64,000 nt of DNA from Azoarcus sp. KH32C (GTDB lineage Bacteria; Pseudomonadota; Gammaproteobacteria; Burkholderiales; Rhodocyclaceae): NCBI RefSeq assembly GCF_000349945.1, contig NC_020516.1, positions 3,968,001-4,032,000 on the forward strand, written 5' to 3'. Positions 8,602-16,723 of the stretch are shown in pieces. The notes beneath the pieces were generated by a model, which ran no database searches, was not told the DNA's origin, and worked only from the letters and a program-made list of their open reading frames with translations. The position numbers and the translations under genes were made by a program. Position 1 is the first letter of the stretch; each line of letters opens with the position of its first letter.

Positions 8602-9777
8602 ATGCTTGGAGTTGTCGACGATGCGTTCCGAAATCGTCTTGTCATCGGTTTGGTGACGGCGACGCTGACAGTGTCCGTCGGCTGCTCCCCGGCCAGCGAA
8701 GCCAATCCGGATCTACTGAAGCTCACGCCGAATCGCTGGGTCAAGCTCGATACGGCGCCGGTCTCCGGCTGGACCCGCCAGGGCCACGCGGGCCTTGCTT
8801 ATGACAGCAAGCGCGGCACGCTGCTGATCTTCGGATCGAACACTCACGGCCTCGACTGGGACGACAGCGTGCATGAATTCGATCCAGCCACCTTGCGCTG
8901 GACGACGCACACACCGCCCGCACCGCAGACGAGCTATCGCGCGGACGACAAGGGGCGTGCGGTTGCGGGCGGGCCCGATCTCCAGCCTTGGGCGATGCAC
9001 ACCTACGGCGGCTTAGCCTACGATCCGCAACGCGACGGCCTGATCGTGGCCGCGCGGCCCGAGCACAATCCGATCGGCAAGAAGATCCCGGAGGCGAGGA
9101 TCCATCCGACCTGGTTCTACAGCCAGGCCGAACGGCAGTGGCATATGCTCCCCGACAGCGGCGAAGCCCCGCCGAAATTCTTCGGTGCCGCGGCGGCCTA
9201 CGACGAGCGCCGCGGCGTCCCAGTCGCCTATCGTTGGGGAATCTGGGAGCTGGTTCCGCGTGACGGAGGCCACACCTGGGTCCAGGCGACGAAGGAAAGC
9301 CATCATCAGATGCATTACAGTCTGGTGTATGACAGCCGACGCGGGAATTTCGCCGTATTCGGCGACTACCGCAATATCAATGAGGTGTGGATCTACACGC
9401 CGGGGCCGCAGCCGGGCACGCCGGGCCGCTGGGAAGAGAGAAAGCCAGGGGGTGATGCCGCGCCGCGCAGCCAGTACTTTCCCGTCGCCTTCGACCGCGA
9501 TCAGGGCGTTTTCCTGCTCGTACCGGGCAACACCGAGTTCGACCAACAGCCGAACGGTCAGGAGCGGGCGCACGGGGCGAAATCGAGCAGCAGCTTGGTC
9601 TACGATCCCGATGCCAACCGCTACATTCGCCTGCCGGAGGGGGACATGCCCGCACTCGGGATGAACTTCATGATGGCCTACGACACCCGCCACAAGGTGT
9701 TCCTGCTCGTCGCAGGGGCCTCGGGCACGGCGCCCACGGTGTGGGCCTTGAAGCTCGATCTGGCCGGACTCCGGTGA
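8602..9777 (+). CDS. Kelch-like beta-propeller lipoprotein, function unknown
   Basis: Secreted protein of 391 residues from the start I prefer. The frame is open further upstream, but ATG 8602 has GGAG 6 bases before it and yields a signal sequence ending in the lipobox VSVGC. The mature part repeats a kelch-like pattern of small hydrophobic strands, for example AGLAYDSKRGTLLIFGS, GGLAYDPQRDGLIVAA and HYSLVYDSRRGNFAVFGD, which suggests a beta-propeller with about six blades. No catalytic motif was recognised. It sits between the decarboxylase and the flippase in the same direction, so it may bind or process the polymer in the periplasm or at the outer membrane. Function is not established. 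Confidence 0.8.
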   Translation: MLGVVDDAFRNRLVIGLVTATLTVSVGCSPASEANPDLLKLTPNRWVKLDTAPVSGWTRQGHAGLAYDSKRGTLLIFGSNTHGLDWDDSVHEFDPATLRWTTHTPPAPQTSYRADDKGRAVAGGPDLQPWAMHTYGGLAYDPQRDGLIVAARPEHNPIGKKIPEARIHPTWFYSQAERQWHMLPDSGEAPPKFFGAAAAYDERRGVPVAYRWGIWELVPRDGGHTWVQATKESHHQMHYSLVYDSRRGNFAVFGDYRNINEVWIYTPGPQPGTPGRWEERKPGGDAAPRSQYFPVAFDRDQGVFLLVPGNTEFDQQPNGQERAHGAKSSSSLVYDPDANRYIRLPEGDMPALGMNFMMAYDTRHKVFLLVAGASGTAPTVWALKLDLAGLR

Positions 9778-9802
9778 TGAGGCGCTTGATGGGAGCTTGT
9801 CG

Positions 9803-11275
9803 GTGACGCTCGGGGATTCGATCCGGCGCGGTGCGCTGTGGCTTTTCGTCGGCAACACCGGCAGCCAGGTCCTGACCTTCGCCTTCGGCATCGTCCTCGC
9901 GCGACTGCTGGCGCCCGAGGATTTCGGCATGCTGGTGACGATCCAGGTGTTCACGGGGCTGGCCGGCTTCGTTGCGGGCGGCGGGATGGGCCAGGGCCTG
10001 GTACGGGCACCCGAGGTGACGCAAGGCCATATCGACGTGGTGTTCACGCTTCAGCTCGCGATCGGATGCGCGATCTACGCATTGTTCTACGCCGCCGCCC
10101 CGTGGTTCGCGCAGTGGTACGACATGCCGCTCTATGCCTCGCTGCTGCGCGTGTCGGCGCTGACCTTCGTCATCCGGCCTTTCGTGAACCTGCCCGGCAG
10201 CATCCTGCATCGCGACATGCGCTTCAAGGCGCAGACGGTCGTGCGCATTGCAACCCTGCTGGTGTCGAGTGCGGTCAGCATCGGGATGGCCTGGCATGGT
10301 TACGGCGTGTGGAGCCTGATCCTCGGCGGACTGACCGGCTCGCTGTGCAGCATGGCGCTGCTCATGCATTTCACGCGCTGGCGCCCGGCGCTGTCGCTGG
10401 ACGTCGCACGGGCGCGAGGTGTCGCGCGCTATGGGATGCTCGTCTCTCTCAACGACATCGTGGCGTATTTGCGCAACCAGGGGACGAACTTCGTCCTCGG
10501 CAAGACGCTCGGACCGGCGGCGGTCGGCCTGTTCAACAAGGGCGACAGTCTCGCACGGATGCCGCAGGCGCTGGTGACGGCCTCCGTGTATCAGGTGCTG
10601 TTCCGCGCGCTGGCGCAGGAGCAGGACAATCTCGACAAGTCGCGCTACCTGTTCTTTCGCAGCCTGAGCCTCGTCGCAGTTTATGTAACGCCTTTCTACG
10701 TCGGCGCTTTCTGGCTCGCCGATTCGCTGGTGACGGTGCTGTATGGAGTGAAATGGGCGGAGGCGGCCGCGCCGCTCGCGATGATCGCCATCGCCGGTCC
10801 TTTCCTGACGGTCGCGAATCTCTCGGGGGCCGTGCTCGCGGCGCGCAACTGGCTGGAACGCGAGCTCGTCGTCCAGGCCGTCCTGCTAGTCATGATTCTC
10901 CTCGCGACCCTCACCGCCCTGCCCTACGGCCTGCCCGGTGTCTCGATCGCCGTCCTGCTGGTCTCCATTTACAACGCGTTGCATATGTACGTGCTCGCTT
11001 CGCGCTGCCTGAAAGCTAGCTGGGGCGCCCTTTTCGCGGCATTGCAGCCGGCTGTCGTACTCAATGCGATTCTCATCGGCATGCTGACGGCTGTGCAGCA
11101 TTTCACGGGCGAAATCGCGCAAAAGAGCCAAGTTATCTACTTGATGCTGACGGCAACTGTCGGAGGACTCGTGTACGGGCTGTGCTTTCTTTACCTGCCG
11201 ATCGATGCGCTGCGCACCGAGCAGCTTCGCTGGAAGGCCAGACTGCGCCTCGCGCGCAAACCCAGCACCACCTGA
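9803..11275 (+). CDS. Wzx-like polysaccharide flippase (MOP superfamily)
   Basis: Integral membrane protein of 490 residues with 12 or more predicted hydrophobic helices. The N-terminus resembles O-antigen and capsule flippases: GALWLFVGNTGSQVLTFAFG, then LARLLAPEDFGML and GGMGQGLVR. It would move undecaprenyl-linked repeat units from the cytoplasmic to the periplasmic face of the inner membrane. A TTG at 9797 could also start the frame, but the GGGAG at 9791-9795 is only one base from it and 7 bases from GTG 9803, so GTG 9803 is preferred. It is the only Wzx candidate in the window and probably serves the Wzy/Wzz/Wza-like components encoded on the other strand. Confidence 0.88.
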   Translation: MTLGDSIRRGALWLFVGNTGSQVLTFAFGIVLARLLAPEDFGMLVTIQVFTGLAGFVAGGGMGQGLVRAPEVTQGHIDVVFTLQLAIGCAIYALFYAAAPWFAQWYDMPLYASLLRVSALTFVIRPFVNLPGSILHRDMRFKAQTVVRIATLLVSSAVSIGMAWHGYGVWSLILGGLTGSLCSMALLMHFTRWRPALSLDVARARGVARYGMLVSLNDIVAYLRNQGTNFVLGKTLGPAAVGLFNKGDSLARMPQALVTASVYQVLFRALAQEQDNLDKSRYLFFRSLSLVAVYVTPFYVGAFWLADSLVTVLYGVKWAEAAAPLAMIAIAGPFLTVANLSGAVLAARNWLERELVVQAVLLVMILLATLTALPYGLPGVSIAVLLVSIYNALHMYVLASRCLKASWGALFAALQPAVVLNAILIGMLTAVQHFTGEIAQKSQVIYLMLTATVGGLVYGLCFLYLPIDALRTEQLRWKARLRLARKPSTT

Positions 11276-11299
11276 GCAAATCCCGATGGGCATGAGCGC

Positions 11300-12106
11300 A
11301 TGAGCAACTTCGACAAACCGGTGTTCGTGCTGTCGTCGTCCTGGCGCTCGGGCAGCACGCTCGTGCAGCGCTACGTCACGGCGTCCGGGGAAGTCCTGGT
11401 GTGGGGCGAGACGGGCGGTGCGCTCGATGCGTTGCGCGATGCGCTGGGCGGGTGGGATCAGATCACTGCGCCGAGCGCGCGGCGCTTTCCAGGGGGAACG
11501 GGCGGAGGCAAAGGCGAGGAAGCTTTCCGTGCCTTCGTCGCGGCCCCGAAATCCGAGCATGCCGGGCAGTGGATCGCCAACCTGAGCCCGCCCTACATGG
11601 ACATCGCAGGCGAGCTGCGCGCGATGCTGCTCAGGGTGTATGGCGCGCGAGCGGGGGAGCTCGGCTACCCGCGCTTTGGGATCAAGGAAACACGCTGCGA
11701 TCTGGCAACGGCGCGCTGTCTGCGCACGCTGTTTCCGGACGCGAAGTTCGTCTTCCTGGTCCGGGACCCGTTCGCGGTGATGCTCTCGATCAAGCGCCGC
11801 AACTGGATGGGCCACCCGCCGGGACACGCGACGCTGCGTTACTACGCGGAACACTGGCGGCTGCGTTCCGCACAGTTCCGCGACGCGGATTTCGGCCTCA
11901 CCTTGCGCTACGAAGATTTTGTTGCCGAGCCGGCGCTGCGCGACAAATTGATGGACTACCTTGAGATCGAGACCCGGCCACCTGCGGACTTTGCCGAAAC
12001 CAGCAAGGTCGACTGGGTCAGCCGGGACACGTCCGATCTCAGCCGCTGGGAGCGGGGCCTGCTGCGGTACTGGCTCGGCGGGGAAATGCGGCAGTGGGGG
12101 TACTGA
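11300..12106 (+). CDS. PAPS-dependent sulfotransferase
   Basis: Cytoplasmic sulfotransferase of 268 residues. The 5'-phosphosulfate loop is SSWRSGSTL at residues 13-21. The 3'-phosphate-binding strand and helix are FVFLVRDPFAVMLSIKRR, with R155 and S163 in the expected places. It would transfer sulfate from PAPS to a hydroxyl or amine of a sugar or lipid-linked glycan. The stop is one base from the start of the following deacetylase, so the pair is probably co-translated. This is the first of three sulfotransferases in the window (see also 14793 and 38906). Substrate cannot be read from sequence. Confidence 0.87.
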   Translation: MSNFDKPVFVLSSSWRSGSTLVQRYVTASGEVLVWGETGGALDALRDALGGWDQITAPSARRFPGGTGGGKGEEAFRAFVAAPKSEHAGQWIANLSPPYMDIAGELRAMLLRVYGARAGELGYPRFGIKETRCDLATARCLRTLFPDAKFVFLVRDPFAVMLSIKRRNWMGHPPGHATLRYYAEHWRLRSAQFRDADFGLTLRYEDFVAEPALRDKLMDYLEIETRPPADFAETSKVDWVSRDTSDLSRWERGLLRYWLGGEMRQWGY

Positions 12107-12107
12107 C

Positions 12108-12896
12108 ATGGTCGACCCGATCTCGCGCCTGATACATCGCCGATCGCGCCACGACTATGCCGTGATCCTGATGTATCACTCGGTCGCCGCGAGTCCCGGC
12201 AAACCGGCCTGGCCTTGGGCGGCGTCGCTGCAGCAGTTTTGCAGCCAGCTCGATTTCCTGGCGGCCGAAGGCTGGACGACGCTGACGATGGGCGAACTGG
12301 TCGCGATGGGGAACGGCTATCCGGAGCGGACCGTGGTGATCACTTTCGACGACGGCTACAGCGACAACGTCGCCGCCTGGGAAGCGCTGACGCGGCGCGG
12401 GATGCGCGCGTCCTGGTTCATCGTGACGGGCAGCATCGGGCAGGCCCCGCAGTGGTCCGACGAGGGCCAACCGTCGGGCCGGATGCTGTCGGCGAACGTC
12501 TTGCGCGAGATGGCGGCGTCGGGCATGGAGATCGCCTCGCACACTGTCACTCACGCACGCCTGCCGCAACTCGACGATGGCCGACTGGGCGACGAGCTGT
12601 CCGGTTCGAAGGCCGCCCTGGAGGATGTGCTGGGCAGTGAGGTCGAGAGCTTCGCCTATCCGTATGGCCTCTTCGACGAACGTTGCGAGGAAGCCGTCCG
12701 CCGCGCGGGCTATCGCGCCGCCTGCACGACGCGCACGGGCTGGGCTTTGCGCGACGGCAATCCGTTGCAGTTGCGGCGTCTGTCGATCTTTAATAGCGAC
12801 ACGCCGAGCAGCCTCGCGCGCAAGCTGAGCTTCGGCAGCAACGACGCGTCGTGGCGCATCGTCGCGCAATACGCGATGCGACGGGCGATGGCCTAG
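12108..12896 (+). CDS. Polysaccharide deacetylase (NodB homology)
   Basis: Carbohydrate esterase family 4-type protein of 262 residues. Motif 1 is TFDDG at residues 79-83, giving the catalytic base and first metal-binding aspartate. Motif 2 is SHTVTH at 144-149 with the two metal histidines. The later FAYPYGLFD supplies the usual arginine/tyrosine-region loop. It has no clear signal peptide, so it may act on a nucleotide- or lipid-linked sugar on the cytoplasmic side, or be a peripheral protein. The ATG at 12108 lies one base after the sulfotransferase stop. Removing N-acetyl groups would free amines that can be sulfated, which suits the neighbouring gene; this is inference. Confidence 0.9.
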   Translation: MVDPISRLIHRRSRHDYAVILMYHSVAASPGKPAWPWAASLQQFCSQLDFLAAEGWTTLTMGELVAMGNGYPERTVVITFDDGYSDNVAAWEALTRRGMRASWFIVTGSIGQAPQWSDEGQPSGRMLSANVLREMAASGMEIASHTVTHARLPQLDDGRLGDELSGSKAALEDVLGSEVESFAYPYGLFDERCEEAVRRAGYRAACTTRTGWALRDGNPLQLRRLSIFNSDTPSSLARKLSFGSNDASWRIVAQYAMRRAMA

Positions 12897-12911
12897 ACGG
12901 AGGCAGACGAC

Positions 12912-13868
12912 GTGGCGCCGAGCGTGTCGATCATCATGCCGTGCTACAACGCCGTCGCGCACCTGCCCGGCAGCGTCAGGAGCGTGCTCGCGCAGACGTT
13001 CGCGGACTGGGAGCTGATCGCGGTCGACGACGGATCGAGCGATGCGACGCTGGCGTGGCTTCAGGCGCAGACCGACCCGCGGATCCGCGTCGTCCACCAG
13101 CATAACCAGGGCGTCAGCGCGGCCCGGAATGCGGGTCTCGCCCAGGCGACCGGCACCTGCGTCGCCTTCCTTGATGCGGACGACACCTGGCATCCGGATT
13201 TCCTGAGCCGGATGCATGCGGCACTCGACGCGCGGCCGGACGCGCGGCCGGACGCGGTGCTGGCGTATTGCGGGTGGCAGAACCTCGGGCAGACGGGCGG
13301 ACGCGGCGAGCCCTTCGTTCCACCGGACTACGAGACGCCCGAGAAGACTGAAGCATTGTTTGCCCGCTGCCGCTGGCCCATCCATGCGGTGCTTGCGCGC
13401 CTCGACGCCGTGCAGGCTGCGCGCGGATTCGAGCCGGGGCTGAAGAATGCCGAGGACTTCGCGCTGTGGCTCGAAGTGGCAATCCCCTCGCCGATCGTTC
13501 GCGTGCCGGCGGTGCTCGCCTATTACCACTTCCATAACGGAGTGCAGGCATCGAACGATAGGGCGCGCGCGGCGATCACGCACTGGCGGGTGCAGCGTCG
13601 CTACCTGCAGCGTCACCCCGAGCGCTTCGCGCACTTGGGCGCCGAGCGCATCCGGCGGCTCACCGACGGCGAGCTGCTGCTGCGCGGTTACGAGAGCTAC
13701 TGGAAGCGCGACATCGGCGCGGCGCGCCAGATCTTCCGTGTCGTCATGAAGGAACACTACGGCTCGATGGCGGACTGGAAATACATGCTGCCCGCCCTGC
13801 TCCCCGAATCCTTGCACCGATGGCTGATCCGCGCGCTCGCGGGCGATGTGGCGGGGGTCGAGAAATGA
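12912..13868 (+). CDS. Family 2 glycosyltransferase
   Basis: GT-A fold glycosyltransferase of 318 residues. The N-terminal nucleotide-binding pattern is SIIMPCYNA with AVDDGSSDAT (D39-D40), and the metal-binding DADD is at residues 88-91. The start is GTG at 12912 after GACGGAGGCAGACGAC. A tandem repeat of 12 bases near 13226-13250 gives a small ARPDARPDA duplication in the loop after the DADD motif; it leaves the frame intact. The stop overlaps the start of the next GT2 (ATGA). The donor and acceptor are unknown. Confidence 0.9.
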   Translation: MAPSVSIIMPCYNAVAHLPGSVRSVLAQTFADWELIAVDDGSSDATLAWLQAQTDPRIRVVHQHNQGVSAARNAGLAQATGTCVAFLDADDTWHPDFLSRMHAALDARPDARPDAVLAYCGWQNLGQTGGRGEPFVPPDYETPEKTEALFARCRWPIHAVLARLDAVQAARGFEPGLKNAEDFALWLEVAIPSPIVRVPAVLAYYHFHNGVQASNDRARAAITHWRVQRRYLQRHPERFAHLGAERIRRLTDGELLLRGYESYWKRDIGAARQIFRVVMKEHYGSMADWKYMLPALLPESLHRWLIRALAGDVAGVEK

Positions 13869-14788
13869 TCCTGACCTACGCCTTCTGCACCTACAACCGT
13901 GCCGACCGCCTCGAAGCGCTGGTGGCGGCGATGCGCGCGCAGACCTGTCCGATTCCTTTCGAGATCCTCGCGGTGAACAACAACAGCCGCGATGCGACGA
14001 CAGACGTGCTCGCTCGGCTCGCCGCGATGCCGGGCGCGCCCTTGCGCTGGGTCACGGAAACCACGCAGGGCATCGTCGCGGCCCGCAACCGGGCGATCGA
14101 GGAATCGCTCGATAGCGACATCATGGTCTTCATCGACGACGACGAGACGCCCTTGCCCGGCCTGCTCGAAGCGGCGACGCATGCGATCCTCGACGAAGGC
14201 GCCGACTGCGCCGGAGGACGCGTCGCGATGGACTTTTCGCAGCACGCACGGCCGGCCTGGCTCGGCGACGAGTTGCTGGGCTTTCTCGCGGCGGTCGATC
14301 ACGGTCCGGATGCTTTCTGGATCACCGACGACTCGACGCCGATCTGGACCGCGAACATCGCCTACGCGATGAGACTCTTCCGCGACGCGACTGAGCTGCG
14401 CTTCGACAAGCGCTACGACCGCAAGGGCAGCGCGATCGGCGGAGGCGAGGACGGGATCATGCTGCGCGCGCTGCTCGAACGCGGCGCACGGATCCGTTAC
14501 TGCCCGGGGATGGCCGTGCTCCACGCAGTCGAGCCGTGGCGTCTGCAGCGCGCCTATTTCCTCAAGCTGCATTACCACGCCGGCCTGCGCCGCGGACGCT
14601 ACCAGTTGCCACCCTACTCGCGCACGGTGCTCGGGATGCCGCCCTTCCTCGTCTCCCAGTTCCTCCGCCAGAGCCTTACCGCGCTGCGCATGCAGCTCGC
14701 CGGGCGGCCCGGTGCCTTGCGGCAGGCGATGAACGCGACGAACGCCCTCGGCTGCCTCGTGGGCTACGGGCAGCGGGGGAAGGAATAG
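13865..14788 (+). CDS. Family 2 glycosyltransferase
   Basis: GT-A glycosyltransferase of 307 residues starting at the ATG that overlaps the previous stop. Visible motifs are YAFCTYNRADRL at the N-terminus, ILAVNNNSRDAT in the nucleotide-binding sheet, the metal-binding DDDE at residues 91-94, and GGGEDG near residue 200, the usual ED motif of the acceptor side. The C-terminal part has an amphipathic or hydrophobic stretch near 255-275 that could attach it to the membrane. It belongs to the block of GT2 and sulfotransferase genes. Specificity is not predictable. Confidence 0.9.
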   Translation: MILTYAFCTYNRADRLEALVAAMRAQTCPIPFEILAVNNNSRDATTDVLARLAAMPGAPLRWVTETTQGIVAARNRAIEESLDSDIMVFIDDDETPLPGLLEAATHAILDEGADCAGGRVAMDFSQHARPAWLGDELLGFLAAVDHGPDAFWITDDSTPIWTANIAYAMRLFRDATELRFDKRYDRKGSAIGGGEDGIMLRALLERGARIRYCPGMAVLHAVEPWRLQRAYFLKLHYHAGLRRGRYQLPPYSRTVLGMPPFLVSQFLRQSLTALRMQLAGRPGALRQAMNATNALGCLVGYGQRGKE

Positions 14789-14792
14789 GCTC

Positions 14793-15803
14793 ATGACCGA
14801 ACCGCAGCCCAAGCCCATGCAGGCGCAGAACCCGATCTTGCGCGGTTTGCCGAAACTCGCGAGCTTGCCGAAGCTGCTCGATCCCGAGATTCGGCAAAAG
14901 AACCTGCGCCTGCTCCGGTGGCGGGCCAGGGAATTCGCGTGGTCCGTGATGCGGCCTGCAATGCCCGATCCGGTCTTCGTGATCGGCTGCTCGCGCTCGG
15001 GTACGACGGTCACCTTCGAGACCATCGCCGCGTCCGGCCACTTCCTGCACTTCGATTACGAGCTGCCGCAATTCTGGGACGGCCTGTACGGCCCGCTGAC
15101 GAACGGCTGGGAGTCGGAAGCCGCCGACGCGACGAACGCGCGCACCGAGCATCGCGACCGGGCCATGGCCTATTTCTACGCGCGCCTCGGCGCCGGGCCG
15201 GTGCTCGACAAGACCTGCATCAACACGCTGCGCGTGCCCTACCTGCACGCGCTCTTCCCGCAGGCCAAGTTCGTCTTCATCCAGCGCGACGGTCGCGACA
15301 ATATCAGCTCGATGATCGATGGCTGGCGACTGGGTCGCCGCGACGGCGGCTTCGGCCTGCAGAAGCAGTTCGGCCCCTCCCCCGAGCCGGTGGAGATCAA
15401 CGGCGGGGAGTTCCGCGAATGGCATTTCTTCCTCCCGCCCGGCTGGCGCGACTACAACCGGGCGAGCCTCGAGGAAGTGTGTGCGTACCAGTGGCTCATG
15501 GCGAACCGCCTTGCGCTCGATGCGGCACGGGACATTCCACCGCAGCAGTGGATCGCACTGCGCTACGAGGACATCTTCGAGCGGCCGGTCGCGATGTTCC
15601 GCGAGGCCTTCGAGCGTCTCGGGCTGCCCTTCGACAAGCGCATCGAAGAGCGCTGCGCGAGCCTCGCTTCGCGTCCGACGAGTGTCGTGAAAGGGGTCCC
15701 GCAGAAGCAGAAGTGGAAGGAGAACAACCCGGCGGCCATCGAGCGCATCCTGCCGATGATCGCACCGCTGATGCGCGAGATGGGCTATGACGCCGATGAC
15801 TGA
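14793..15803 (+). CDS. PAPS-dependent sulfotransferase
   Basis: Sulfotransferase of 336 residues, larger than its neighbour at 11300 and of a different subgroup. About 55 residues precede the PAPS loop VIGCSRSGTTVT at 63-74. The 3'-phosphate region is FVFIQRDGRDNISSMIDGW, with R165 and S172. Towards the C-terminus IALRYEDIFERP and KGVPQKQKW resemble conserved sulfotransferase segments. A GGAAGGA ribosome binding site precedes the ATG. The last 17 bases overlap the next GT2. It would use PAPS from CysD/CysNC; the sugar acceptor is unknown. Confidence 0.88.
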   Translation: MTEPQPKPMQAQNPILRGLPKLASLPKLLDPEIRQKNLRLLRWRAREFAWSVMRPAMPDPVFVIGCSRSGTTVTFETIAASGHFLHFDYELPQFWDGLYGPLTNGWESEAADATNARTEHRDRAMAYFYARLGAGPVLDKTCINTLRVPYLHALFPQAKFVFIQRDGRDNISSMIDGWRLGRRDGGFGLQKQFGPSPEPVEINGGEFREWHFFLPPGWRDYNRASLEEVCAYQWLMANRLALDAARDIPPQQWIALRYEDIFERPVAMFREAFERLGLPFDKRIEERCASLASRPTSVVKGVPQKQKWKENNPAAIERILPMIAPLMREMGYDADD

Positions 15804-16692
15804 GCAGCCGTTGGTCAGCGTCGTGATCCCCGCGTGGAACGCCGCGTGGTGCGTCGGGCGAGCGATCGACAGCGTGCTGGCGCAGTCCCTCCGCGACTTC
15901 GAGCTGATCGTTGTGGACGACGGTAGCACCGACGACACGGCCACGGTGCTCGCGAAGTATGAAGACTCCATACGGGTCATCACACAAGCCAACGGCGGCA
16001 TGAGCAGTGCGCGCAACGCCGGCATTCGCGCCGCACGGGGACGCTACCTGGCTTTCCTCGACGCAGACGACCGCTGGCTGCCGGACAAGCTCGCCCGGCA
16101 GGTCGCGGTGCTCGAGGCGCAGACCGAGCTCGCATTCTGCGCGGCCGTGGCGACACTGGAAGATCCCCAGGGCACGAAGATCGGCGAATGGCGGGGCCCC
16201 AGCGGAAGGACGGTCCGGATCGCCGACGTCTTCCGGAATCACTCGGCGGTCGCAGGCGGCGCCTCGGCGGTGCTCACGAGACGCGATCTCGTCGTCAGGC
16301 TCGGGGGCTTCGACGAGTCGCTGGCGGGCGCGGAGGATACCGACCTGTGGATGCGCCTTGCCGCGCACGGCGGGTTCACCTGCATCGACGAGCCGCTCGT
16401 CGTGGTGCTGCGGCGCCCCGACAGCGTGAGCCGCAACTTTGCGACGATGCGCCTCGGGGCTCTGGCGATGATCCGCAAGAACCGCGATTTGCTCCCCTCC
16501 GACCTGCGCAGCGGCTTCTGGCGTAGCGCCTACGCGGGAACGCTTTGCGACTATGCGAAGTGGGCCTATCGCGAGGGCAGGCGCGCGGACGCGCTGCGCG
16601 ATGCCCTGACCGCGCTGTGCCTGGCACCGGCCGCGCGGGGAAGGTTGGCAATCGGGCTTGCACTGGCCATTCTGCGAGGGCAACGGGTATGA
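15787..16692 (+). CDS. Family 2 glycosyltransferase
   Basis: GT-A glycosyltransferase of 301 residues, or 298 if the second ATG at 15796 is used. It has VSVVIPAWNA at the N-terminus, VVDDGSTDD at 43-50, LDADD at 91-95 and the acceptor-side AEDTDLWMRL near residue 181. The start lies inside the end of the upstream sulfotransferase gene, so the two are probably translationally coupled. The C-terminal 50 residues are alanine-, arginine- and leucine-rich and may touch the membrane. Specificity is unknown. Confidence 0.9.
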   Translation: MTPMTEQPLVSVVIPAWNAAWCVGRAIDSVLAQSLRDFELIVVDDGSTDDTATVLAKYEDSIRVITQANGGMSSARNAGIRAARGRYLAFLDADDRWLPDKLARQVAVLEAQTELAFCAAVATLEDPQGTKIGEWRGPSGRTVRIADVFRNHSAVAGGASAVLTRRDLVVRLGGFDESLAGAEDTDLWMRLAAHGGFTCIDEPLVVVLRRPDSVSRNFATMRLGALAMIRKNRDLLPSDLRSGFWRSAYAGTLCDYAKWAYREGRRADALRDALTALCLAPAARGRLAIGLALAILRGQRV

Positions 16693-16723
16693 CGAGGAAC
16701 CGGATGAGGCGGGTGCCCGCGAC

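Noticed and set aside
13226..13250. Small tandem duplication coding ARPDARPDA in a GT2 gene
   Set aside because: It keeps the frame, lies in a loop and is not repeated elsewhere; it is too small to support a functional claim.
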